NCBI GenBank assembly: GCA_947598825.1 | Contig: CANQFM010000001.1 | Coordinates: 62,001 to 126,000 of the forward strand | Direction of reading: 5' to 3' | Source: an uncultured Eisenbergiella sp. | Lineage (GTDB): Bacteria; Bacillota; Clostridia; Lachnospirales; Lachnospiraceae | Length of the DNA: 64,000 bases | Part shown: one piece after another, positions 45,406 through 55,611 of the stretch | Numbering within the stretch: the first letter of the stretch is position 1 | Layout of the letters: each line of letters opens with the position of its first letter | Notes under the pieces: model-generated | The model's database searches: none | What the model saw: only the letters and a program-made list of their open reading frames with translations | Told to the model about the DNA's origin: nothing | Program-made: the position numbers and the translations under genes

Positions 45406-46431
45406 TCACAGGATGGTGCGGATCCAGCCTTTGGGCCCTTCGATCCTGCCCATCTGGATACCCGTCAGGGTATCATACAGCTTCTGGGTAACCGGCCCCA
45501 TCTTCTCCATGCCGCTGGCAAAGCAGATCTCTCTGCCGTGATCCACCACCTTGCCCACCGGGCAGATGACCGCCGCCGTGCCGCAGACGCCGCACTCGGC
45601 GAAATTCTCCAGCTCGGCCAGCTTTACGGGACGCTCTTCCACTTCCAACCCCAGGATCTCCCGGGCCACCACGGTCAGGGAACGTCTGGTGATGGATGGA
45701 AGGATGCTGCCGGACTTGGGGATCACGATCTTTCCGTCCTTCGTCACAAAGAGGAAATTCGCGCCGCCGGTCTCCTCCACACAGGTCCTGGTCGCAGGAT
45801 CCAGGAACATATTCTCGTCAAAGCCCTGGTTGTGGGCCGACACATAGGCGTGCAGGCTCATGGCGTAATTCAGTCCCGCCTTGATATGCCCGGTGCCGTG
45901 AGGCGCCGCCCGGTCAAAATCGCTGACACAGATGGTCAAAGGCTTCACGCCGCCCTTAAAGTAAGGGCCTACCGGCGTCACGAACATACGGAACTGGTAT
46001 TCCTCCGCCGGCTTGACGCCGATGACAGGAGAACTGGCAAACATATAAGGACGGATATAAAGGGTCGCGCCGCTGCCGTAGGGAGGCACCCACGCCGCGT
46101 TGGCCTTTACCACCTGGTCCACCGCCTCCACGAAGCGCTCCGCCGGGAAAGGCGGCATCTCCAGACGCTTGGCGCTGTCCATCATGCGCTCGGCGTTTAA
46201 GTCGGGACGGAAGGTCACGATATGGCCGTCCTCCGTGGTATACGCCTTCAACCCCTCAAAAACCTCCTGGCAATAATGCAGGATGCCCGCGCACTCGCTG
46301 ATGCTGACAAAAGAATCCTCCGTCAGCACGCCCTCGTCCCAGGCGCCGTCTTTAAAATTCGATACATAGCGATAATCCGTAGGCATATAGCCAAAGCCCA
46401 GATTCGCCCAGTCAAGATTTTTCTTTTCCAT
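45406..46431 (-). CDS. ilvE: Branched-chain amino acid aminotransferase (class IV, type II)
   Basis: IlvE transfers the amino group between glutamate and the branched-chain 2-oxo acids. The 341-residue PLP enzyme has the FEGLKAY segment, the arginine in ATLYIRPYMFAS, the PLP lysine in GHIKAGLNYAMS, and EETGGANFLFV with the cofactor-tail glutamate. GAGGAG lies about 12 bases ahead of the ATG. It is downstream of trpA by 174 bases on the same strand. I looked for a T-box in that gap and saw none. Confidence 0.96.
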   Translation of the reverse strand: MEKKNLDWANLGFGYMPTDYRYVSNFKDGAWDEGVLTEDSFVSISECAGILHYCQEVFEGLKAYTTEDGHIVTFRPDLNAERMMDSAKRLEMPPFPAERFVEAVDQVVKANAAWVPPYGSGATLYIRPYMFASSPVIGVKPAEEYQFRMFVTPVGPYFKGGVKPLTICVSDFDRAAPHGTGHIKAGLNYAMSLHAYVSAHNQGFDENMFLDPATRTCVEETGGANFLFVTKDGKIVIPKSGSILPSITRRSLTVVAREILGLEVEERPVKLAELENFAECGVCGTAAVICPVGKVVDHGREICFASGMEKMGPVTQKLYDTLTGIQMGRIEGPKGWIRTIL

Positions 46432-46605
46432 GATCCGTCACACTCCTCATCCGTTTTTGCAGCCCGATAGGCGGGACATCTGCGCCCTTTTGATCTAGGA
46501 CGCCCCGCCGTCTTTTTGCCCTGCGAACAGTATAGCACCATTTGGGGGAGAAGAAAAGAGGGTTTTTGCGCAATATTTTGACGCGCTGCATCGGAAAAGC
46601 AAGGC

Positions 46606-47388
46606 TCATTTTTCCGCGGCGTTCACCGCGTCCTTCATCTGCCGCACATAGGCGCCGATCTGGGCGTGGGCCTGATCCTTGTACTGCCCGATCAGCTTCA
46701 CCAGGGCGCTTCCCACGATCACGCCGTCCGCTTTCCCCGCAATCTCCCGGGCCTGGGCAGGCGTATGGATGCCAAAGCCCACCGCCGCCGGCACGTCGGT
46801 AACGGCCCGGATCTGCCTCAGGATACCGTCCAGATCCGTCCTGATCTCGCTGCGCATCCCCGTCACGCCCATGGATGACACCACATAGAGAAAGCCCTTC
46901 GCCTCTTTGGCGATCCGCGCAATGCGCTCCTGAGAAGTGGGCGCGATCATGGAGATCAGCGATACGCCATAGCGGGAAGAAACCTCGTCGGCCTCCGCCT
47001 TTTCCTCAAAGGGCAGATCCGGGATGATGATGCCGTCGATCCCGACCTCCTGACAGCGGGCGAAAAACCGTTCGTAGCCGTAATGGAACACGGGATTTAA
47101 GTAAGTCATAAAGACCAGCGCGATATCGGTCTTTTTACGCACGCGCTCCACCATGGAAAAGATCTGATCCGTGGTGACGCCGCCGGACAGCGCCCGCAGA
47201 TCCGCCTCCTGGATCACCGGGCCTTCCGCGATCGGATCGGAAAAGGGGATGCCGATCTCGATCAGGTCCGCCCCCGCCTTTTCAATCTCCAGAATATATT
47301 CCTCCGTCGCCTTCAGGCTGGGATCTCCCGCCGTCAGGAAGGCGACAAACGCTTTTTTATCCGCAAATGCTCTTTCTATCCTGTTCAT
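46606..47388 (-). CDS. trpA: Tryptophan synthase alpha chain
   Basis: TrpA cleaves indole-3-glycerol phosphate to indole and passes the indole to TrpB. The 260-residue protein has LTAGDPSL, catalytic Glu in DLIEIGIPFSDP, catalytic Asp in IIPDLPFEE, and the phosphate-binding GFGIHTPAQ and GVIVGSALVKL. GGAGG five bases before the ATG at 47388 excludes the four-codon extension. Last gene of the trp operon. Confidence 0.97.
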   Translation of the reverse strand: MNRIERAFADKKAFVAFLTAGDPSLKATEEYILEIEKAGADLIEIGIPFSDPIAEGPVIQEADLRALSGGVTTDQIFSMVERVRKKTDIALVFMTYLNPVFHYGYERFFARCQEVGIDGIIIPDLPFEEKAEADEVSSRYGVSLISMIAPTSQERIARIAKEAKGFLYVVSSMGVTGMRSEIRTDLDGILRQIRAVTDVPAAVGFGIHTPAQAREIAGKADGVIVGSALVKLIGQYKDQAHAQIGAYVRQMKDAVNAAEK

Positions 47389-47409
47389 ACTATCCTCCAT
47401 GTGCGGGCC

Positions 47410-48594
47410 TCACTCGCTGATGTTTTCGCCGCGGTAACGGGCAATGGCCGCCACGTCCTTGTCCCCTCTGCCGGACAGGCAGATGATCATGCACTCCTCT
47501 TTCGGCAGCGTAGGGGCCAGTTTTCTGGCATAGGCCACCGCGTGGGCGCTCTCGATGGCGCAGATGATCCCTTCGGTGCGCGCCAGGTATTCAAAAGCCT
47601 GCACCGCCTCCTCATCCGTCACGGGCACATACTGGGCCCGTCCCGTATCGTGCAGGTTGGCATGCTCCGGTCCGATGCCCGGATAATCCAGCCCGGCGGA
47701 AATGGAGTAAACCGGCGCGATCTGTCCGTACTCATCCTGACAGAAATAGGATTTCATGCCATGGAATACTCCCAGGGAGCCTTTGGCGATGGTAGCCGCG
47801 TGCAGCTTGGTATCGATGCCCTTGCCCGCCGCCTCGCAGCCGATCAGGCGCACCTCTTTGTCCTCAATAAAGTGGTAGAACATCCCCATGGAGTTGCTGC
47901 CGCCTCCCACGCAGGCCAGTACTGCCGCTGGGAGCTTCCCTTCCCGTTCCAGGATCTGCTGCCGCGCCTCTTTGCTGATCACGGACTGAAAATCCCTCAC
48001 GATGGTCGGAAAAGGATGGGGGCCCATGACAGAGCCCAGCACATAGTGGGTGTCCGCCACCCGGTTGGTCCACTCCCGCATAGTTTCGTTCACCGCGTCC
48101 TTTAAGGTCATGGTGCCCGTGGTAACCGGATGGACCTTGGCGCCCAGCAGCCGCATCCGGTATACGTTCAGCGCCTGCCGGTCCGTGTCCTCCTTCCCCA
48201 TGAAGATCTCGCATTCCAGGCCCAGCAGCGCCGCGGCCGTGGCGCAGGCCACGCCGTGCTGTCCCGCGCCGGTTTCCGCGATGACCCTGGTCTTTCCCAT
48301 TTTCTTCGCCATCAACACCTGTCCCAGCACATTGTTGATCTTATGGGAGCCGGTATGGTTTAAATCCTCGCGTTTCAAATAGATCCTGGCGCCACCCAGA
48401 TCCTTTGTCATTTTCTCCGCGTAATACAGCAGGGACGGACGGCCCGCATAATTTTTCAACAGATCCTCCAGTTCCCGTTGAAATTCCGGATCCTTTTTGA
48501 AATGCTCGTACGCCTCCTCCAGCCGGATGACTTCGTTCATCAGCGTTTCGGGGATATACTGCCCGCCGTGTATTCCAAATCTTCCTTTTGCCAT
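47410..48594 (-). CDS. trpB: Tryptophan synthase beta chain
   Basis: TrpB condenses indole and serine using PLP. The 394-residue TrpB1-type protein has the PLP lysine in [13 protein letters not shown], the catalytic Glu in [11 protein letters not shown], the phosphate-binding GGGSNSMG, and [16 protein letters not shown]. It lies 21 bases ahead of trpA and 50 bases after trpCF. Confidence 0.98.
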   Translation of the reverse strand: MAKGRFGIHGGQYIPETLMNEVIRLEEAYEHFKKDPEFQRELEDLLKNYAGRPSLLYYAEKMTKDLGGARIYLKREDLNHTGSHKINNVLGQVLMAKKMGKTRVIAETGAGQHGVACATAAALLGLECEIFMGKEDTDRQALNVYRMRLLGAKVHPVTTGTMTLKDAVNETMREWTNRVADTHYVLGSVMGPHPFPTIVRDFQSVISKEARQQILEREGKLPAAVLACVGGGSNSMGMFYHFIEDKEVRLIGCEAAGKGIDTKLHAATIAKGSLGVFHGMKSYFCQDEYGQIAPVYSISAGLDYPGIGPEHANLHDTGRAQYVPVTDEEAVQAFEYLARTEGIICAIESAHAVAYARKLAPTLPKEECMIICLSGRGDKDVAAIARYRGENISE

Positions 48595-48644
48595 CTCTTT
48601 TTCCTCATTTTTCCTTTTTGACGCAACAGGCCATCCTTTTTTTC

Positions 48645-50039
48645 TTAAGCCCGCGCCCGCCTGATAAATTCCACGATCTTCCCTTCGTCCTTTACGCCGT
48701 CCGTTTCCACGCCGCTGCTGACGTCCAGCGCAAAAGCGCCGGATCCTGCCGCCTCCGCCACGTTTTCGCAGTCCAGGCCGCCGGCCAAAAAAAAGGGGCG
48801 TCCCAAAGAAGGAAGAAGCGACCAGTCGAAGCGCTGTCCTGTGCCGCCGGGGCCGTTATCCAGCAAAATATAATCGGCGCTGCTCTCCTTTGCCCGCCTG
48901 ATGTCCGCTTCCTGCGCGATGCCAAAGGCCTTGATCAGAGGACAGGAAACCAGTTTCCGCAGACGGGCCAGATACGCCTCATCCTCCTGTCCGTGAAGCT
49001 GCACCATATCGATGATGCCTTCCCTGACGTATTCGGCAATGCGTTCCGGGTCTTCGTCCACGAACACGCCCACGGGCACAATGCCGGGATCCAGCAGCGC
49101 CCGCAGCGCCCTGGCCTGTTCCCTGTCCAGCCGACGCTTCCTGCGGGCGAACACAAACCCTACATAGTCGGGACGGCTTTGGTTGACAAAGGCGACGTCA
49201 CAAGGCCGGGTCAGGCCGCAGATCTTCACCTTTGGCCGGCAGGTCTGTTTTAGTTCGGCAAGCTTTACGGCCTTATCGGGGCTTCGCATCAGCGTTTCCC
49301 CGATCAGCACCGCATCCGTCCCGTTATGGTAAAGCTGCCCCACATCCTCTGCCGTGCGGATGCCGCTCTCCGAGACATAGAGGACGCCCGGCGGGATGAG
49401 GCTGCGCAGTCGGCGGGAATTGTTCACATCCACCGAAAAGGTTTTCAGATCCCGGTTATTGACGCCCACGATACGCGCCCCGGCCGCCAGCGCACGACGC
49501 ACTTCCTGTTCGTCATGGGCTTCCACCAGCGCTGACAATCCCAGGCTGTGGGCGATATTCAAAAATTCTTTCAGTTCCCCGTCCGACAGCAGCGACACGA
49601 TCAAAAGCACCGCCGACGCTCCCAGCGTCTTTGCCTCATAGATCTGATAGGCATCCACCGTAAAGTCCTTGCGCAGCACCGGGATGGTAACCGTCCGGGC
49701 AATCTCTTGCAGATACCGGTCGCTGCCCAGGAAATATTCCGGCTCGGTTAGCACGGAAATGGCCGAAGCGCCCGCCGCCTCATACTCCTTTGCGATCTGC
49801 AGCCAGGGAAAATCCGGCGCGATCAGCCCCTTGGAGGGGGAGGCCTTTTTCACCTCGCAGATAAAGGAGACGCCTTTTGCCGCCAGCGCCCGCTCGAACG
49901 GGAAAGTAAGACCGCCCTCCTTCTCCCGCTCCTGTTGGGCCAGCGCTTCCGCCTGCCTTCGGACCGTCTCAAAGGGCGCTTCTTCTTTTTTCTTCTCCAC
50001 CCGCAGCCGGGTGGACTGTGCCAGTTTTTCTAAAATCAT
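48645..50039 (-). CDS. trpCF: Fused indole-3-glycerol phosphate synthase / phosphoribosylanthranilate isomerase
   Basis: The 464-residue bifunctional protein has TrpC in residues 1 to about 262 ([39 protein letters not shown]). TrpF runs from about 269 to the end (KVKICGLTR with catalytic Cys274, [35 protein letters not shown]). The join, [15 protein letters not shown], has no internal start, so the fusion is complete. It catalyses two consecutive steps, isomerisation then ring closure, between trpGD and trpB. Confidence 0.96.
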   Translation of the reverse strand: MILEKLAQSTRLRVEKKKEEAPFETVRRQAEALAQQEREKEGGLTFPFERALAAKGVSFICEVKKASPSKGLIAPDFPWLQIAKEYEAAGASAISVLTEPEYFLGSDRYLQEIARTVTIPVLRKDFTVDAYQIYEAKTLGASAVLLIVSLLSDGELKEFLNIAHSLGLSALVEAHDEQEVRRALAAGARIVGVNNRDLKTFSVDVNNSRRLRSLIPPGVLYVSESGIRTAEDVGQLYHNGTDAVLIGETLMRSPDKAVKLAELKQTCRPKVKICGLTRPCDVAFVNQSRPDYVGFVFARRKRRLDREQARALRALLDPGIVPVGVFVDEDPERIAEYVREGIIDMVQLHGQEDEAYLARLRKLVSCPLIKAFGIAQEADIRRAKESSADYILLDNGPGGTGQRFDWSLLPSLGRPFFLAGGLDCENVAEAAGSGAFALDVSSGVETDGVKDEGKIVEFIRRARA

Positions 50040-50079
50040 CGCTGTCTCCTGTCGTAACGGTGCCCTTTCTTTGCCTGCC

Positions 50080-51681
50080 TCATTCGGCGTTGGTCAGTTC
50101 CACGAACTTCTGAAGCTGTTCATAGGCCTTGCCGCTGTCGATGACCTCCTCCACCTCTTTGATGGCGTCCTCAATGGAAATGCCCCTGGCGATATGCAGC
50201 GCGGCGGCGGAATTGAGTACCACAGCGTCGCGTTTGGCGCCCTTTTCCCCCCGCAGGATGCGGCGGGCGATCTCGGCGTTCTCCTCCGGCGTGCCGCCCA
50301 CCAGTTCTTCCTTTGCGCAGCGGGTAAAACCGTACTGCTCCGGCGTGATCACATAAGAAGAAAATTGACCGTCCCTTACCTCGCAGACCGTCGTAGGAGC
50401 GCTCATGGAGATTTCGTCCAGCCCGTCCTGCCCGTATACCACCATGGCGCTTTTTACGCCGAGGTTTGCCAGCACCCGGGCCAGGGGTTCCACCAGGCTC
50501 TCATCGTATACGCCCATCAGCTCCATATTGGCGCCGGCCGGATTGGTCAGAGGCCCCAGGATGTTGAAGATGGTGCGGATGGTCAGTTCCTTTCTGACCG
50601 GGCCCACATATTTCATGGAAAGATGATAATTCTGGGCGAAAAGGAAACACAGGCCGATCTTGCTCAGCACCTCCGTACTCTTCGCGGGGTCGATGGCGAT
50701 CTTTACGCCCAAAGCTTCCAGCACATCCGCCGCGCCGCTCTTGCTGGAGGCCGCCCGGTTCCCGTGCTTTGCCACTGGCACGCCCGCAGCCGAGATCACC
50801 AGGGAAGACGTGGTGGAAATATTAAAGGAATTGGAATGGTCGCCGCCGGTCCCAACGATCTCCAGCACGTCCTGGTCGTGCAGAAGGCGCACGCAGTGCT
50901 TGCGCATCCCCGCCGCGCAGGCCGTGATCTCCTCGATGGTCTCTCCCTTCATGGCCATGGCCACCAGAAAGGCGCTCATCTGTACCGGCGTGGCCTGGCC
51001 GCCCATGATCTCGTCCATGGACGCCTCCGCCATCTCATAGCTTAGATCCTCTTTGTTGGTCAGTTTTACAATCGCTTCTTTGATCATGTTCTTTTCCTCC
51101 ATTCTCTGGCACTGGGCCAGCTTTAAAAAATTTTCCAGGATCGTGCGTCCCTGGGGCGTCAGGATGGATTCGGGATGAAACTGCAGCCCGTACACCGGCT
51201 TACTTCTGTGGGCGACCGCCATGATCTCCCCGTCTGCGGTACAGGCCGTCACCTCCAGGCAGTCCGGCAGAGTCTCTTGCCGCGCTGCCAGGGAATGATA
51301 GCGCGCCACAGGGATCGCCTCCGGCAGTCCGGCAAACAGCGGACAGTGCAGCTTAAGCTTTGCCATGGACTGCTTGCCGTGCATCAGTTGTTTCGCATAA
51401 CCGACTACGCCGCCGTAGGCTTCGCAGATCGCCTGATGGCCCAGGCATACGCCCAAGATCGGGATCTTCCCGCCCAGCTTTTGTACGATCTCGATACAGC
51501 GTCCGGCCTCCGACGGCCGTCCCGGCCCCGGCGACAGGATGATGGCCGAAGGAGCCATCGCTTCGATCTGCGAAACGGTCAGGGCGTCGTTGCGCTCCAC
51601 CCGGATATCGGGATAAATGGCGCCGATGAGCTGGTACAGATTATAGGAAAAACTGTCGTAATTGTCGATCAGCAGGATCAT
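50080..51681 (-). CDS. trpGD: Fused anthranilate synthase glutaminase / anthranilate phosphoribosyltransferase
   Basis: The 533-residue protein has TrpG (residues 1 to about 190: Cys79 in LGVCLGHQA, then FHPESI) supplying ammonia to TrpE, and TrpD (199-533: [44 protein letters not shown]). The join [20 protein letters not shown] is revealing: residue 199 is the ATG of a normal TrpD start (MIKEAIVKL), and GGAGG sits eight bases ahead of it. Free TrpD may therefore also be made. The start overlaps the trpE stop by four bases. Confidence 0.96.
   Translation of the reverse strand: MILLIDNYDSFSYNLYQLIGAIYPDIRVERNDALTVSQIEAMAPSAIILSPGPGRPSEAGRCIEIVQKLGGKIPILGVCLGHQAICEAYGGVVGYAKQLMHGKQSMAKLKLHCPLFAGLPEAIPVARYHSLAARQETLPDCLEVTACTADGEIMAVAHRSKPVYGLQFHPESILTPQGRTILENFLKLAQCQRMEEKNMIKEAIVKLTNKEDLSYEMAEASMDEIMGGQATPVQMSAFLVAMAMKGETIEEITACAAGMRKHCVRLLHDQDVLEIVGTGGDHSNSFNISTTSSLVISAAGVPVAKHGNRAASSKSGAADVLEALGVKIAIDPAKSTEVLSKIGLCFLFAQNYHLSMKYVGPVRKELTIRTIFNILGPLTNPAGANMELMGVYDESLVEPLARVLANLGVKSAMVVYGQDGLDEISMSAPTTVCEVRDGQFSSYVITPEQYGFTRCAKEELVGGTPEENAEIARRILRGEKGAKRDAVVLNSAAALHIARGISIEDAIKEVEEVIDSGKAYEQLQKFVELTNAE
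51087..51100 (-). promoter_or_regulatory. Internal Shine-Dalgarno and start codon for trpD inside trpGD
   Basis: GGAGG (51096-51100) is followed after eight bases by the ATG at 51085-51087, in frame with trpGD. The codons after it spell the usual TrpD N-terminus MIKEAI. Confidence 0.7.
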
Positions 51682-53216
51682 GGGATCTGTTCCCCTCCTT
51701 TCATCCGCTGCGCCTCTTCCAGCGCCTGCATCATGGCCTTCGCCTTATTGATGCATTCCTGGTGTTCCTTCTCCGGCACGCTGTCCGCCACGATCCCGGC
51801 GCCGGAACGGACGAATACCTTGCCGTTCTTGGCAAAGGCCAGCCGGATGGCGATACAGGTGTCCATATTGCCGGTAAAATCCAGGTAGCCGATGGCCCCT
51901 CCGTAAATGCCGCGCTTATTGTTCTCCAGTTCGTTGATGATCTGGCAGGCCCGGATCTTGGGCGCGCCCGACAGGGTGCCCGCAGGCAGCACCGCCTCCA
52001 GCGCGTCCACCGCCGTCTTATCTTCCCTTAAAATGCCCCGCACCGTGGAGCCGATATGCATCACATGGGAAAACCGTTCGATAGACAGATACCGCTCCAC
52101 CTCCACGCTGCCGAACCGGCAGAACTTGCCCAGGTCGTTGCGGCCCAGATCCACTAGCATATTGTGTTCCGCCAGTTCCTTTTCATCCGAAAGCAGTTCC
52201 GCTTCCAGCGCCTGATCCTCCTCGTAGGTTTTGCCCCTGGGACGGGTGCCCGCCAGCGGGAAGGTTTTGGCCAGCCCGTTTTCCACCTTGACCAAAGTTT
52301 CCGGAGAAGCCCCCGCGATCTCCAGATCGTCGCCGGAAAAATAAAACATATAGGGCGAGGGGTTGGTCGTGCGCAGCATCCGGTAGGTGTCCAGCAGGCT
52401 GCCCTCAAAATCGGCCTCCAGCCGGTTGGATAGCACCAGTTGGAAAATGTCCCCTTCCCGGATATGGCGCTTCACCTCTTCCACCTTTTCACAAAAAGCT
52501 TCTTTTTCAAACAGCGGGCGGAACCCGGAACGCAGCCGGCCCTGGGTCGCCTGCTTCTCTTTTCCGAAACAGACCAGCGCCTCCATTTCATCCAGCCTGC
52601 CCAGGGCCTGCCGGTACAGATCCGACAGGCTTTTGCCGCAGGCAGCGTCCTGTACGCCCTCTTGGCTCCCTCCGGCGGCATCTCCCAGCGCCACGTTGCA
52701 GATCAGGATGATCTTCTGCCGGTAATTGTCAAAGGCGATCATCTTATCGAACAGCATCAGATCCACGTCATTGAAATTTTCTATATCCTCGGCGTCCAGC
52801 CGCAGGGATGGCTCGCTGTATTTGAGAAAATCGTAGGAAAAATATCCTACCAGCCCGCCGGACAAAAGCGGCAGCCCCGGAAGCTTCGGCGCCCGGTTCT
52901 CCTCGATGACCCTGCGGATATAGCCGCTAAGATCGTCGATGGGCATCGTCCTTTTTTCATCCGTCGTGACCGTCAGCACATGATCCTTGCACACCAGCTC
53001 CATGGTGGGATCATATCCCAGAAACGTGTACCGGCCCCACTGCTGATTGTCCTCTGCGCTTTCCAGCAGGAAACAGTGTCCGTCCGCCTCCATGAGCCTG
53101 CGCAGCACCTGCACCGGCGTGGCGATATCCGAAAGGATCTCCCGGCAGACCGGAAACCGCCTGTAATCGCCCTTTGCCAGCGCGTCCTCCATTTCCTTCA
53201 ATGAAGTCTGAACCAT
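51678..53216 (-). CDS. trpE: Anthranilate synthase component I
   Basis: TrpE makes anthranilate from chorismate with ammonia from TrpG. The 512-residue protein has the N-terminal LLESAED segment where tryptophan binds for feedback inhibition. The C-terminal chorismate-binding core follows: [72 protein letters not shown] lies five bases ahead of the ATG. First gene of the trp operon, directly behind the T-box leader. Confidence 0.97.
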   Translation of the reverse strand: MVQTSLKEMEDALAKGDYRRFPVCREILSDIATPVQVLRRLMEADGHCFLLESAEDNQQWGRYTFLGYDPTMELVCKDHVLTVTTDEKRTMPIDDLSGYIRRVIEENRAPKLPGLPLLSGGLVGYFSYDFLKYSEPSLRLDAEDIENFNDVDLMLFDKMIAFDNYRQKIILICNVALGDAAGGSQEGVQDAACGKSLSDLYRQALGRLDEMEALVCFGKEKQATQGRLRSGFRPLFEKEAFCEKVEEVKRHIREGDIFQLVLSNRLEADFEGSLLDTYRMLRTTNPSPYMFYFSGDDLEIAGASPETLVKVENGLAKTFPLAGTRPRGKTYEEDQALEAELLSDEKELAEHNMLVDLGRNDLGKFCRFGSVEVERYLSIERFSHVMHIGSTVRGILREDKTAVDALEAVLPAGTLSGAPKIRACQIINELENNKRGIYGGAIGYLDFTGNMDTCIAIRLAFAKNGKVFVRSGAGIVADSVPEKEHQECINKAKAMMQALEEAQRMKGGEQIP

Positions 53217-53272
53217 AAAAACCTCCCGGGATCTCCCTTATCCCTTCCCTGTCCGCAAAAGACGCGGGCATC

Positions 53273-53320
53273 AAAAAACCCGCCCTGAACGGCAAAATTC
53301 CTTCTGCCGTCAAGGGCGGG
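53273..53320 (-). terminator. T-box terminator of the trp leader
   Basis: CCCGCCCTTGACGGCA pairs with TGCCGTTCAGGGCGGG, followed by six U. Its 5' arm lies just downstream of the T-box sequence, as required for the antiterminator switch. Confidence 0.9.
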
Positions 53321-53586
53321 CCTGTTTTCTGACCCGTGGTGCCACCTTGCTTTGTGAAATCCACACACTCTGCGGGATACCGTCATATCCCCGGCAACTA
53401 ACGTATGCCCTACGTCGCAGAATACTCGGCTGTCAATGCCAATTATCCGGCCAGCCTTTCCCTGCGCCCTCCGTGGTCCATTTGAAACACCGCTTGCTGT
53501 CCGGCTCCCACCTGCCCGGACTCTCTGGGAACGCGCATGTAACGTTATCTCCACTTCATCGGTTTACCATATCAGCTTTACATCTG
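53273..53586 (-). ncRNA. T-box riboswitch sensing tRNA-Trp
   Basis: On the minus strand a long stem I with the apical AGAGAG...GGTGGGAGCCGG pattern is followed by a specifier region containing UGG (53478-53480, in AAATGGACC), the Trp codon. The T-box proper reads AAGGTGGCACCACGGG (53333-53348). A terminator stem (CCCGCCC...GGGCGGG) and six U end the leader at 53273. Uncharged tRNA-Trp should pair with the specifier and the T-box, prevent the terminator and turn on trpE onward. Confidence 0.93.
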
Positions 53587-53592
53587 TCGTCG

Positions 53593-53621
53593 ATTATATT
53601 CCATCCCTCCGGCTTTGTCAA
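53593..53621 (-). promoter_or_regulatory. Consensus sigma-A promoter of the trp operon
   Basis: A perfect TTGACA (53616-53621) and perfect TATAAT (53593-53598) with a 17-base spacer. This is the strongest promoter match in the window. Confidence 0.92.
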
Positions 53622-53664
53622 GACGCAAAGTAAAAAAGCGTGAAAGTCCTCTTCCATCCCTTTT

Positions 53665-54645
53665 TCAGACCATGCCCAGCATCGTCAGATAATACTGATA
53701 CAAAAGCAGGTTCGTGTCGTCCAGGTAGTGCAGCCCGTCGTTGGAGGAAAAGCCGTGCTGTTTCAAATAGGTATTGCTGTCGAGCCAGACGATCTGCGGG
53801 ATCAGCAGCCCTTTTAACGTAGAATTGAACAAAGACACCTGTTCCTCTGTTTTTCCATAAATATTGGTCCAGACCGGATTGACGGAGGCATAATATACCG
53901 TAGCGCCCCTGGCGATCCAGGCCGCAGCCCAGGCATTTACGTCCGTGGCATAGCTTTTTGCATTGGACAGATCGTTCACCCCCATATTGATCAGCACCTT
54001 TGTCCCGCTACCGATCACTTTATCCGCCTGGGAGGCGCCGGTATCATGGAACCAATCGTACCGGCTCCCGCTCTTTGCCACCACCGTCACGGGGCAAAAT
54101 CCCAATTTGCGCTCCACCGACTCCTGCAGGGTCACCATCCGGGAATCGCCGATAAACACGACTCCCGCCTGCTGCGCTTCCACAACGGGCTGTGGCTGTT
54201 CTGCCGTCTGCGAAGGCTGTTTGCCGCCCAAAAGATGCTCCGTCGCTATGGCCTCCTGCAGAGCCAGGGCCTCCTGCTGCGCTGCGGTCAGAAATGCCGC
54301 TGCCTCATAGCGCACATAGCCCACCATTCCATTATATGCGATAAAATACCAGCCGGTATCGGTCTGTCCCCAGGAATCGATAAATTGCCCTGCAGTCACG
54401 GTTCCCAGCGACTGCGCTCCCGGATCCGGCAGGATACGGACCTCGTTGGCCAGCGTAACGGCCATCGGACGCGTCCGGTCCCACTGCTCCAGCTTAAAAC
54501 CCGGCATCTGTATGACCTCGCTTAGATATTCCGGCTCTGCCGCCCGGACAGGGACGGCCCAAAACCCTGCCAGCAGCAAAATCAACGCCGCCCTGACGGA
54601 CAGCCCCGCCAGCTTTTTTCCCACTTTTTTCTTCTGATACCTCAT
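53665..54645 (-). CDS. Secreted SGNH hydrolase with SH3-like domain
   Basis: The 326-residue protein has a signal peptide (basic start, hydrophobic 17-28, cleavage likely after VRA near residue 35). A bacterial SH3-like domain follows (about 60-115; VRILPDPGAQSLGTV, GWYFIAYNGMVGYV), then an SGNH domain with GDSRMV (nucleophile serine), NMGVNDL and the C-terminal DGLHYLDDT (Asp/His pair). It overlaps the upstream acyltransferase gene by four bases. The pair probably adds or removes O-acyl groups on a surface polymer; the SH3-like part may bind the wall. Confidence 0.88.
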   Translation of the reverse strand: MRYQKKKVGKKLAGLSVRAALILLLAGFWAVPVRAAEPEYLSEVIQMPGFKLEQWDRTRPMAVTLANEVRILPDPGAQSLGTVTAGQFIDSWGQTDTGWYFIAYNGMVGYVRYEAAAFLTAAQQEALALQEAIATEHLLGGKQPSQTAEQPQPVVEAQQAGVVFIGDSRMVTLQESVERKLGFCPVTVVAKSGSRYDWFHDTGASQADKVIGSGTKVLINMGVNDLSNAKSYATDVNAWAAAWIARGATVYYASVNPVWTNIYGKTEEQVSLFNSTLKGLLIPQIVWLDSNTYLKQHGFSSNDGLHYLDDTNLLLYQYYLTMLGMV

Positions 54646-55604
54646 GTAATAGTCCTTTCGTGCATCCAGGATCCCGCTTTTGAAATCAGTTGGCCCATGG
54701 CCCAATGAAAGAGCCAGGAGAAGATCAGGGTCAGCAGCAGGGACACCGTCACCTGCAGCAGCCGGTTATGAATCGGCGTATCGTTTATGACCCTGAAATA
54801 AAGGAACATATGGGACAGATACAGTTCCAGGGACAAGCTTCCCACAAACTGCAGCGCCCTGGTATACGCGCCCAAAAGGCAGCCCGCCTGCAGCGCAAAC
54901 AACGCCCACACCGCGCTTGCCGCCACACCAGTCACTATTTTAACAGAATCCGGCGAAATAGCAAGCCTGTTTTGGGATACGCATTCCGCCGTCCACAGGA
55001 CGCCGGCCAGAAGGATTGCGATCTGGACCGCATATCCCTTTTTTGCCGGCAAAAGCAGTTCCTTTTCATAGGTTCCCGCCAGGAAACCCAACACAAAGGC
55101 GATATTGGAAACATACCAAAAATCCGCACGGCCTGCCCGCACCAGCCACCAGGAATATCCAAAGACGCCGACGGCAAGCTGCACAGCGCGCAGATGGCGA
55201 TTCTCCGAAAGCCGGCAGACCCCAAAAAAGAGCAGGTAAAACAGCAGCGCGTTTCGAACATACCAGTAATCATAGCCGGTCAGATAAATATACCAGCTTT
55301 TCAGGGAACGAAGTCCTCCGGCATACAGCTCTATGGCTCCGACGATCAGCAGATAGGGCAGATACAACTGGCACAGACGGCTTTTCCAAAAGGCGCGTCC
55401 GGGTTTATGGCAAGAGGCGCTCTTTGCCAGCCCGTAGCCGGAAACCAAGAAAAAAAGGTTCACACCATACACCCCCAGCCGGGAGGTCCCGCTGCCGATC
55501 AGATCCGCATGCCCCGGAATGTAATGGAACGCAATCACCATCAGCGCTGCAATGCCCCGCAAAGCTTTCGATTGTTCCTTTGTCAAAAAACAGCTTCTCT
55601 CCAT
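54642..55604 (-). CDS. Acyltransferase family 3 membrane protein
   Basis: The 320-residue protein has about ten transmembrane helices. The family 3 start region is present: ALRGIAALMVIAFHYIPGH, with the conserved RG and His, and then GVNLFFLVSGYGLAKS. It moves acyl groups from cytoplasmic donors to extracellular glycans. It lies between the GT-C-like gene (7-base gap) and the SGNH gene (overlap), so the three probably build and decorate one polymer. Confidence 0.9.
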   Translation of the reverse strand: MERSCFLTKEQSKALRGIAALMVIAFHYIPGHADLIGSGTSRLGVYGVNLFFLVSGYGLAKSASCHKPGRAFWKSRLCQLYLPYLLIVGAIELYAGGLRSLKSWYIYLTGYDYWYVRNALLFYLLFFGVCRLSENRHLRAVQLAVGVFGYSWWLVRAGRADFWYVSNIAFVLGFLAGTYEKELLLPAKKGYAVQIAILLAGVLWTAECVSQNRLAISPDSVKIVTGVAASAVWALFALQAGCLLGAYTRALQFVGSLSLELYLSHMFLYFRVINDTPIHNRLLQVTVSLLLTLIFSWLFHWAMGQLISKAGSWMHERTIT

Positions 55605-55611
55605 CGAATCG

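Larger units (their letters stand above)
53217..53664. other. Leader region of the trp operon
   Basis: These 448 bases hold the trp promoter and a full T-box leader. The remaining bases, 53622-53664, lie behind the SH3-SGNH gene. No terminator for that gene is evident there. Confidence 0.7.

Noticed and set aside
46432-46605. Possible T-box or leader regulating ilvE
   Set aside because: No T-box consensus, specifier region or terminator/antiterminator pair is present; only a weak TATACT -10 is seen.
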